From positions 1 through 5,135 of the forward strand of contig WFRO01000231.1 in NCBI GenBank assembly GCA_015486475.1: a stretch of DNA of 5,135 nucleotides. The letters are read 5' to 3'. The position numbers and the translations under genes were made by a program. The stretch is from Bacteroidales bacterium. Lineage in GTDB: Bacteria; Bacteroidota; Bacteroidia; Bacteroidales; VadinHA17. The notes under the pieces were generated by a model that was given only the letters and a program-made list of their open reading frames with translations, had not been told where the DNA came from and searched no databases. Below, one piece after another: positions 1 through 5,135 of the stretch (position 1 is the first letter of the stretch; every line of letters starts with the position of its first letter).

Positions 1-1088
1 CCACAAAAAAAGAGGCGCAACCCTTTGAAGGCCTTGTTGATACGGTAGGTTCCGGTCAAGATGCGGTCAAAGTGGTGGTGGTGAAAGGAACTCCTTATGA
101 AATGGGGAAGCAGTTGGGCACGTTGCTTGCGGATGACATCCAACAAAGTCTGACCGGTTTTCTGGATGCTGTGCGGAAAGAATACGGTGATGAGATGAAT
201 GTGGACTGGTTGCTGAAAGGAGCGTGGCTGGACAATTCCCCTTATATTGACGAGCGGATCATCCAGGAGATGGAAGGGATGGCAGAGGGCAGCGGTGTAT
301 CGGTGGAGGAGATACAGATGGCCCACATGGTGCCTGTAGTCTCCCCCTATGCCTGCAGCGGAGTGGTGACCTGGGGGCCGGCCACGGCCGACGGGCATGT
401 ATATCAGCTCAGGAACCTGGACTATACCATGGACGCCGGACTGCAGGATCATCCCGTGGTGGTGGTGTACCTGCCTGATGAAGGGACTCCCCATGCCAAT
501 GTCACTTTTGCCGGATATATCGCCTCACACACAGGCATAAGTGCCGATCATCTGGTCTTTGGAGAAAAGGGACGTTCGAAATCCTCGGAGTTTCCCTATA
601 ACGTAAAAGGAGCCCATTTTTCGTTCCTTTTCCGTCAGATGATGTATGACGCCTCCTCGCTGGATGACATCCTGGGCACCCTGCAGAAGGAGAAACTCAT
701 CAAAAGGTACTGTCTCTACTTTGCCGATGGCAATGGCGAGGGCGCCGGCGCCAAGGTGGCCGTGAATGCCCCCGATGATCCGCCACTCACCATCTGGCAT
801 GATAACGATCCCACGGATCCCATGGCCCCGGATATATTCAGTGGCGTGGTATACCATACCATGGAAGATGACGATGCAGCCGGTTATATCAAAACCAACT
901 ATGGGAAATTAGATCCCGATAAGATGATCGGTCTCTCTAAACTGGTGGCCGATGAGGGAAGTAACCTGATGGATGTGGTGTACGATGCCACCACCCTGGA
1001 CCTGTGGGTGGCCTATGCCAACGGCAACGAAGATGCGGCCCTGCAGAAATATGTACACATCGACCTGAAGGAGTATCTGAAATATTAG
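1..1088 (+). CDS. C45-family Ntn-hydrolase (acyltransferase/peptidase-like), partial at 5' end
   Basis: This is the C-terminal 361 codons of a gene entering from the left. The frame is open from base 3 to the TAG at 1086-1088, so the real start lies outside; the GTG at 72 is only an internal valine codon in a GTG x4 run. Numbering from that GTG, Cys95 in YACSG is followed by WGPATADGHVYQLRNLDY. This is the arrangement of the C45/acyl-CoA:6-aminopenicillanate acyltransferase family, in which self-cleavage before the Cys exposes it as the N-terminal nucleophile. The RNLDY block (114-118), a GEKG block (164-167) and a C-terminal DLWVAYANG segment (310-318) also fit. Such enzymes cleave or transfer amide-linked acyl groups; the substrate here cannot be read from sequence. 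A signal peptide, if present, would be off the window. It converges on the next gene with 12 bp between stops. The family call is fairly secure, the activity is not. Confidence 0.8.
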   Translation, partial: TKKEAQPFEGLVDTVGSGQDAVKVVVVKGTPYEMGKQLGTLLADDIQQSLTGFLDAVRKEYGDEMNVDWLLKGAWLDNSPYIDERIIQEMEGMAEGSGVSVEEIQMAHMVPVVSPYACSGVVTWGPATADGHVYQLRNLDYTMDAGLQDHPVVVVYLPDEGTPHANVTFAGYIASHTGISADHLVFGEKGRSKSSEFPYNVKGAHFSFLFRQMMYDASSLDDILGTLQKEKLIKRYCLYFADGNGEGAGAKVAVNAPDDPPLTIWHDNDPTDPMAPDIFSGVVYHTMEDDDAAGYIKTNYGKLDPDKMIGLSKLVADEGSNLMDVVYDATTLDLWVAYANGNEDAALQKYVHIDLKEYLKY

Positions 1089-1100
1089 CAGGAGGGGCGT

Positions 1101-1796
1101 TCAGAACTCAATATAATAGGCCGGCTTGTAGCGGTACTGCATGCTCACGTTGATCAGCAGCTGGATCGAGGGAATGCCGGCCCAGCCCCACTGTCCTTCA
1201 TGGTTCTCCGCACCGACAAAATAGGTGAAATTGAGGATGTGCTTTTCGTCGAAGATGTATGAGATACCGGGTCCGAAACGTATATACTGGAAGCCGTTCC
1301 AGTTTTCGCGCCAGCGATAGATAAAGCCGGCGATCGTTGACAGGATGATCTTTTCACCGACTTTGTAATTAAGGAATACCACTTCGCGGAAAGCCTGGTC
1401 GGCATCGCCATGGTTGCTGATGTCGATCTGCCACTTGACCTGGTTGATGAACTGTAACTTGTGCTGCAGATTTTTATAGAGCAATCCGAAACCGGGACGC
1501 CATTCGAGTTTGTCGGGTTTGATGGTGAAGCGGAAATCGGGTACCACTTCCAGCCATTCGGTGGCCAGGTAATTGGTGACGCCTTCCAGGTACCAGTTGT
1601 CCAGTGTTTGCATGTCGTTGCGGAGGCGTGTTTGCAGCTCGCCGGAGAATTTCCATTTGTTTTTTCCCCCGGCCACCTTGTTCCCCAGATAGATCTGGTT
1701 GTCCCATTTGTCGGGAGGTGTCTCCTGTTGGGCGGAAAGATCACAAAAGCTGCCGAGAAGCATCATGCCCAGCAGCAGGAGCGCTGTTTGTTTCAT
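1101..1796 (-). CDS. DUF2490-like secreted outer-membrane beta-barrel protein
   Basis: This is a complete 231-residue protein starting at ATG 1796. Residues 1-22 form a signal peptide (MKQT, then a Leu/Met-rich core, ending LSA) with probable cleavage before QQ. The mature part has alternating polar/hydrophobic strands rich in Trp, Tyr and Phe, and ends in YYIEF; a terminal aromatic residue is typical of barrels inserted by the BAM machinery. The pattern of GELQTRLRN, then WYLEG, then VVPDFRF and WRPGFG resembles DUF2490, a Bacteroidota-rich family of about this length with no established function. No catalytic residues are visible. Cys18 might suggest a lipoprotein, but the residue before it is Phe, which does not fit a lipobox. 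It is divergent from the SulP gene. No clear promoter was found: a TATATTCG at 1832-1839 (minus strand) is one base off the -7 consensus but lacks a properly spaced TTG. Membrane location is inferred; family assignment is moderate. Confidence 0.62.
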   Translation of the reverse strand: MKQTALLLLGMMLLGSFCDLSAQQETPPDKWDNQIYLGNKVAGGKNKWKFSGELQTRLRNDMQTLDNWYLEGVTNYLATEWLEVVPDFRFTIKPDKLEWRPGFGLLYKNLQHKLQFINQVKWQIDISNHGDADQAFREVVFLNYKVGEKIILSTIAGFIYRWRENWNGFQYIRFGPGISYIFDEKHILNFTYFVGAENHEGQWGWAGIPSIQLLINVSMQYRYKPAYYIEF

Positions 1797-1804
1797 GAGG
1801 TTCC

Positions 1805-1817
1805 GTTTAGATTAAAC
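1805..1817. repeat. short inverted repeat just upstream of the DUF2490-like gene
   Basis: GTTTA (1805-1809) and TAAAC (1813-1817) are perfect inverted 5-bp arms around GAT, 8 nt before the start codon of the minus-strand gene. It could be a small operator or a weak leader hairpin. Arms this short can arise by chance in AT-rich DNA. Confidence 0.2.
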
Positions 1818-1852
1818 CTGCCATTCCTATGCGAATATACATAAACCGCTTC

Positions 1853-1874
1853 AAAAAATGAGATCTCATGTTTT
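1853..1874. repeat. A/T-flanked palindrome in the divergent intergenic region, possible operator
   Basis: ATGAGATCTCAT at 1858-1869 is a perfect 12-bp palindrome. It extends to 22 bp through AAAA and TTTT arms with one mismatched pair (1857/1870). It lies 39 bp before the -33 element of the SulP promoter and 61 bp upstream of the DUF2490-like start, a position from which a dimeric regulator could act on either gene. No specific regulator is recognised. Confidence 0.4.
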
Positions 1875-1912
1875 TTTTCTGTTTGTTCCGGTAAGACAGG
1901 TATACATGGTTT

Positions 1913-1944
1913 ATTGGTTATTTCACCGGCATGGGTTATATTTG
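1913..1944 (+). promoter_or_regulatory. Bacteroidota-type promoter for the SulP-carbonic anhydrase operon
   Basis: TATATTTG at 1937-1944 matches all fixed positions of the Bacteroidota -7 box TAnnTTTG. ATTG at 1913-1916 lies 20 nt upstream and is one base from the -33 box TTTG, with spacing in the accepted range. Transcription would start near 1950 and give a leader of roughly 35 nt before ATG 1986. This placement argues against any start codon upstream of 1986. Confidence 0.7.
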
Positions 1945-1985
1945 ACAAAATTGTTATTATCTGTAATGATCATAACCGGAAAGTG

Positions 1986-3680
1986 ATGGAGCAAAAAGCA
2001 GGTTTTTTCAGTAATGTAAAGGGGGATCTCTTTGGAGGGATCACTGCGGGGGTGGTGGCCCTGCCGCTGGCTCTTGCCTTTGGTGAGCAGACAGAGCTGG
2101 GGGCGGTGGCCGGTCTGTACGGTGCCATCGCCCTGGGGATCTTTGCCGCCCTGCTGGGGGGTACGAAGACACAGATCAGCGGGCCTACGGCACCTATGAC
2201 AGTGGTGTCGGCCGTGATGATCCACGAGGCTATCGAAGCCATGGGCAGCCTGGAGAAAGCCATGCCTTTCATCGTTGCTGTTTTTGTGATGACGGGCATC
2301 CTCCAGGCCTTGCTGGGTATTCTGCGGTTGGGTAAGTACATCAAGTATATCCCTTATCCGGTGGTCTCGGGGTTCATGAGCGGCATCGGGCTGATCATCG
2401 TGATCACACAGATCTTTCCTTTTATAGGGGCTGTGGGTCCCGAGGGAGGAGCCCTGGGTACCCTGAAGAAAATACATACCATCCCCGAGGTGGTCAACTG
2501 GTGGTCGGTGGGGGTGGCCGTGATCACGGTGGCGATCATCTATGCCATGCCGCTGCTCACAAAAAAATTCCCTGCCACACTGGCGGCGCTGCTCATCGTT
2601 TCCATCGCTGCCTATTATCTCGTACCTGAGGGGTCCATGCTGCTCATCAACTCGGCGGGTCCTGTGCCCACGGGCTTGCCGAAGGTGAACACTGCCTTTC
2701 TGGCTGCTCTTACCAACCCGGCGGCTATCCTCCGCATCATTGAGTATGCAGCTACACTGGCTGCCTTAGGAGCCATCGATTCGCTCCTGACATCGGTAGT
2801 GGCGGATAACATCACCCGTACCAAACACGACAGCAACCGCGAGCTCATAGGTCAGGGCATAGGCAATATGGCTGCCGGCATCATCGGCGGTCTGCCCGGC
2901 GCAGGCGCTACCATGCGGACGGTCATCAATATCAAGGCCGGGGGGCGCACCCGTCTGTCGGGGGTGGTGGCAGGCCTGCTCCTGGCTGCCATCCTCCTGG
3001 GCCTGGGTGCCCTCGTGGGGTATATCCCCAATGCGGTGCTCGCCGGTATCCTGGTGACCGTGGGGCTGGGTATTATAGATTACAAAGGTTTGGCTCACCT
3101 GCGCTCTGTCCCGCGCACCGAAGTTGTGATCATGTTCACTGTCCTGCTGCTCACCGTCTTTGTGGATCTGTTGGTGGCCGTGGGTGTAGGGATGATCCTC
3201 GCGGCGTTCGTCTTTATGAAAAAAGCAGCCGATATGGTCGAGGGAGGCAGCTCAACACGGTCGCTGAAAGACTTTAAGGAAGAGACGCCCTGGCAGGATG
3301 AGAAAGGCCTGACGGAGGAGATGGGCAACAGGGTGTGGGTCAAAGAGATCAACGGCCCTCTTTTCTTCGGCGTCATAGAAGGGTTCATGGAACAGATACG
3401 GCACATACCCAAAGAGACGGAGGTGGTGGTGATCCGTATGGATAAAGTGCCTTATGTGGATCAGAGCGGGTTGTATGCCATGGAGGAGGCGATCACGGAA
3501 CTGGAAAGAAACCGGAACCTTACCGTGATCCTGGCCGGGGTGCAGGGACAGGTCAGGGATATGCTCGAGAAGATCAATATTATTCCCGACCTGGTGGCCC
3601 CTGATGAGATCTTTGCTACTACGAAAGAGGTAGAAGCCTATCTTGAAGAAAAACTGAGGAAAACAAATGATCATGACTGA
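1986..3680 (+). CDS. SulP-family anion transporter with STAS domain, BicA-like (putative bicarbonate transporter)
   Basis: This 564-residue inner-membrane transporter has about 410 N-terminal residues of hydrophobic segments, fitting the 14-helix SulP fold, then a soluble STAS domain at about 448-558 containing VDQSG (491-495). Family signatures include GLYGA (43-47), SGPTAPMT (65-72), the IDSLLTSVVAD segment (264-274), NRELIGQGIGN (284-294) and PGAGATMRT (304-312). Asp265/Thr269 and Gly307-Ala308-Thr309 fall where I recall Na+ and bicarbonate ligands in cyanobacterial BicA (Asp258/Thr262, 300-302), and Thr68 lies near BicA Thr69. With a carbonic anhydrase gene overlapping its end, this favours Na+-coupled bicarbonate import over sulfate, though sulfate or another anion is not excluded. 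ATG 1986 is chosen because the frame can be opened at TTG 1914 only by starting inside the promoter; GGAAAG lies just upstream of ATG 1986 but very close (2 nt). The STAS domain probably has a regulatory role, as in the family. Confidence 0.9.
   Translation: MEQKAGFFSNVKGDLFGGITAGVVALPLALAFGEQTELGAVAGLYGAIALGIFAALLGGTKTQISGPTAPMTVVSAVMIHEAIEAMGSLEKAMPFIVAVFVMTGILQALLGILRLGKYIKYIPYPVVSGFMSGIGLIIVITQIFPFIGAVGPEGGALGTLKKIHTIPEVVNWWSVGVAVITVAIIYAMPLLTKKFPATLAALLIVSIAAYYLVPEGSMLLINSAGPVPTGLPKVNTAFLAALTNPAAILRIIEYAATLAALGAIDSLLTSVVADNITRTKHDSNRELIGQGIGNMAAGIIGGLPGAGATMRTVINIKAGGRTRLSGVVAGLLLAAILLGLGALVGYIPNAVLAGILVTVGLGIIDYKGLAHLRSVPRTEVVIMFTVLLLTVFVDLLVAVGVGMILAAFVFMKKAADMVEGGSSTRSLKDFKEETPWQDEKGLTEEMGNRVWVKEINGPLFFGVIEGFMEQIRHIPKETEVVVIRMDKVPYVDQSGLYAMEEAITELERNRNLTVILAGVQGQVRDMLEKINIIPDLVAPDEIFATTKEVEAYLEEKLRKTNDHD
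3656..3660 (+). promoter_or_regulatory. ribosome binding site of the carbonic anhydrase gene
   Basis: GAGGA inside the last codons of the SulP gene sits 6 nt before ATG 3667 and 12 nt before ATG 3673. The spacing selects the first ATG. Because the site is inside the upstream gene, ribosomes finishing SulP pass over it, which fits coupled translation. Confidence 0.55.
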
Positions 3681-4305
3681 CCTGCCAATTACGGATAAAA
3701 AAGTATTGAAAGATCTAACCCCTGAAAAAGCAATGGAGATGCTCAGAGCCGGTAATGCACGTTATGCCGGCGGAAAAATGCTGCGGCAGGAGTATGCTGT
3801 GCAACGGCAGCAGACCGCTGAAGGGCAGTATCCCTATGCGATCGTGCTGAGTTGCATTGATTCGCGTGTGATCCCTGAGGTGATCTTCGATACCGGCATT
3901 GGCGAGCTTTTTGTCGCCCGCATAGCCGGCAATATCATCAACCGCGATATCCTGGGAAGCATGGAATATGCCTGTGCCGTTACCGGTTCCAAAGGGATCG
4001 TCGTCCTGGGGCATACCTCCTGTGGAGCGGTCAAAGGAGCCGTCGAAGGCGTGGTGCTGGGTAATCTGACAGGGGCGCTGCGCCCCCTGCAACTGGCTGT
4101 TGCCGCTGCAAAGAAAGAAGAAAGAGAAGATCCCTCACCTGACAAAAAAACTTTCATCGACCGGGTGGCCCGCCACAATGTGGAGATCACGCTGAACGAT
4201 GTACGGGGCCAGAGCACGCTCTTGCGGGAAATGGAAGAACGGGGAGAGATCATCATCGCCGGGGCGATGTATGATCATGTGACGGGAAAAGTCAGTTGGA
4301 TGTGA
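3667..4305 (+). CDS. beta-class carbonic anhydrase
   Basis: This 212-residue cytoplasmic zinc enzyme interconverts CO2 and bicarbonate. The zinc site is complete: Cys63 in LSCIDSR, then His116 and Cys119 in GHTSCGAVKGA. The Asp65/Arg67 pair of CxDSR is the conserved catalytic dyad. ARIAGNIIN (84-92) and the C-terminal GAMYDHVTGKV (199-209) also match beta-carbonic anhydrases, and the length is normal. No signal peptide is seen. The start at ATG 3667 is preferred over ATG 3673 because GAGGA at 3656-3660 sits 6 nt before it. The gene overlaps the end of the SulP gene by 14 nt, so the two are almost certainly co-transcribed and probably translationally coupled; the enzyme likely acts on bicarbonate brought in by that transporter. 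The stop overlaps the convergent glycosyltransferase gene. Whether it belongs to the allosteric, bicarbonate-inhibited type cannot be settled by eye. Confidence 0.96.
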   Translation: MIMTDLPITDKKVLKDLTPEKAMEMLRAGNARYAGGKMLRQEYAVQRQQTAEGQYPYAIVLSCIDSRVIPEVIFDTGIGELFVARIAGNIINRDILGSMEYACAVTGSKGIVVLGHTSCGAVKGAVEGVVLGNLTGALRPLQLAVAAAKKEEREDPSPDKKTFIDRVARHNVEITLNDVRGQSTLLREMEERGEIIIAGAMYDHVTGKVSWM

Positions 4306-5135
4306 TGATCTCAACGATCTTTTGCACTCCGTTCTCTTCTTTCATTTTATCAGACATCTTATTGGCTGTGCCTTTATAGGTACCTGCTTTGAATGCTTCC
4401 AGCACACGGGTCATGTACTTTACGGTGATCCTGCGGGGGGGTAAGGGTTTGGGGCCCAATCCTGTTTGCCATACTCTGTTGCCCCAGTAGTACTGATCGA
4501 CGAGCTGGGGGAGGATGAACTGAGGGGCTCCGGCCTTGGCGGCGGTATGGGTCGTGCCGCTGCCACCGTGATGGATCACCCCGGCCATTTTGCTGAAAAG
4601 GGTGCCGTGGTATGTCTCACCCGTGAGAAAGATGTTTTCGGAGGGGGAGGTATGCATCAGGCCCATCCATCCGGTGGCCAGAACAATACGGGTACCTGTG
4701 GCGGTAGCAGCTTCTTCGAGGATCCCGGTAAACTTTTTGGGGTCTTTGAGGTGTACGCTGCCGAAACCTGTGTAAACGGGAGGGGGGCCTTCTTCTATGA
4801 AACGTTGCAGGGCAGGGTCGAGAGCCCCGTATTCATGATTAAAGCAGTATCCGGTGAAGTGATAGCGGAACCCGTTCTTCTGCCATTGCGGGCAGGGAGG
4901 AGCCAGTTCGCTGTTGTAGGCGAGCAGGGCCGTGCTGTGATCGGTGTAATATTTCACCGAGCTGGTAACGGGAGGGAGTCCCAGGCTTTTTCTTTTGTCA
5001 TTGAGCAGGCGGCGCAGCAGGTATCGTGAGATCATCTGCAAGGATCTCCAGCCCAGACTGTTCAGGAAGACAGGCATGTTCTGCAGGGGGAAAAGGGGAG
5101 GAGGGTAGCGGCCGGGGAGGATGGGCGCATAGGCC
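4292..5135 (-). CDS. GT1-family glycosyltransferase (sterol/UDP-glucosyltransferase-like), partial at 5' end
   Basis: This is the C-terminal 280 codons of a gene that enters from the right edge. The frame stays open beyond ATG 5077 to the end of the window, so that ATG is probably internal; GT1 enzymes usually have a little over 400 residues, so about a third is missing. Numbering from ATG 5077, VYTGFGS (101-107) begins the C-terminal nucleotide-binding Rossmann half. GVIHHGGSGTTHTAAKAGAP (166-185) and QLVDQYYWGNRV (191-202) form the donor-binding motif of bacterial UGT-type enzymes, with Asp194-Gln195 where the sugar donor is normally held. It resembles bacterial relatives of sterol 3-beta-glucosyltransferase and MGT-type transferases, which put a sugar from a nucleotide donor onto a small lipophilic acceptor. 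Acceptor choice lies mainly in the missing N-terminal half, so no product is proposed. Its last 14 nt overlap the end of the carbonic anhydrase gene on the other strand. Confidence 0.85.
   Translation of the reverse strand, partial: AYAPILPGRYPPPLFPLQNMPVFLNSLGWRSLQMISRYLLRRLLNDKRKSLGLPPVTSSVKYYTDHSTALLAYNSELAPPCPQWQKNGFRYHFTGYCFNHEYGALDPALQRFIEEGPPPVYTGFGSVHLKDPKKFTGILEEAATATGTRIVLATGWMGLMHTSPSENIFLTGETYHGTLFSKMAGVIHHGGSGTTHTAAKAGAPQFILPQLVDQYYWGNRVWQTGLGPKPLPPRRITVKYMTRVLEAFKAGTYKGTANKMSDKMKEENGVQKIVEIITSN

Noticed and set aside
1154..1744. Minus-strand 196-codon frame overlapping the DUF2490-like gene
   Set aside because: Its composition is Ser/Thr/Pro/Trp-rich and low in structure, typical of an out-of-frame shadow; the overlapping frame has a signal peptide and barrel-like strands.
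1743..1783. Lipoprotein signal in the DUF2490-like protein (Cys18)
   Set aside because: The residues before Cys18 are Gly-Ser-Phe; Phe at the position before the Cys does not fit the lipobox, whereas LSA before QQ fits ordinary signal peptidase cleavage.
1853..1880. Palindrome followed by eight T bases as an intrinsic terminator
   Set aside because: The stem would have only a few mostly A/T pairs around a GATC loop, and no gene on the plus strand ends just upstream; it lies between divergent starts.
3667..3674. ATGATCAT recurring at 1966-1973, 3667-3674 and 4271-4278
   Set aside because: An 8-bp palindrome built from common codons (Met-Ile, Asp-His) and GATC; the copies lie in different contexts without regular spacing, so it is probably chance.
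4466..5029. Long plus-strand open frame (187 codons) opposite the glycosyltransferase
   Set aside because: It is antisense to clear GT1 motifs, has no recognisable domain, and is explained by GC-rich codon use on the other strand.
1..5135. A new defence, mobile or otherwise undescribed system
   Set aside because: No nuclease, recombinase, transposase, toxin, phage gene, direct-repeat array or structured non-coding region is visible; every gene belongs to a known family.

Overview
The window looks like an ordinary chromosomal segment of a Bacteroidota bacterium, with fairly high GC in the genes. Three observations point to this phylum. The one convincing promoter, ahead of the SulP gene, carries the Bacteroidota -7 box TAnnTTTG with a TTG element 20 nt upstream. 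The minus-strand DUF2490-like outer-membrane protein is of a type common there. The ribosome binding sites are mostly weak. Genus or family cannot be decided from this stretch.

Layout from left to right: (1) the C-terminal part of a C45-family Ntn-hydrolase (plus strand, cut by the left edge); (2) a convergent minus-strand gene for a small secreted, probably outer-membrane, DUF2490-like beta-barrel, 12 bp from the end of the first gene; (3) a 189-bp divergent intergenic region (1797-1985) with a near-consensus promoter, an A/T-flanked palindrome and a short inverted repeat; (4) a plus-strand two-gene operon encoding a SulP anion transporter with a C-terminal STAS domain and a beta-carbonic anhydrase, overlapping by 14 nt; (5) a minus-strand GT1-family (sterol/UDP-glucosyltransferase-like) gene whose 3' end overlaps the carbonic anhydrase tail-to-tail by 14 nt and which runs off the right edge.

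The functional core is the SulP-carbonic anhydrase pair. The transporter has BicA-like residues at the places I recall forming the Na+ and bicarbonate sites of cyanobacterial BicA. The enzyme has a complete beta-carbonic anhydrase zinc site. The likely joint role is bicarbonate uptake and CO2/HCO3- interconversion, feeding carboxylation reactions or pH balance. This pairing is known in other bacteria, so it is a good functional call rather than a new system. The flanking genes have no obvious shared pathway with it. I found no RNA genes, CRISPR array, insertion sequence, phage gene or convincing intrinsic terminator.
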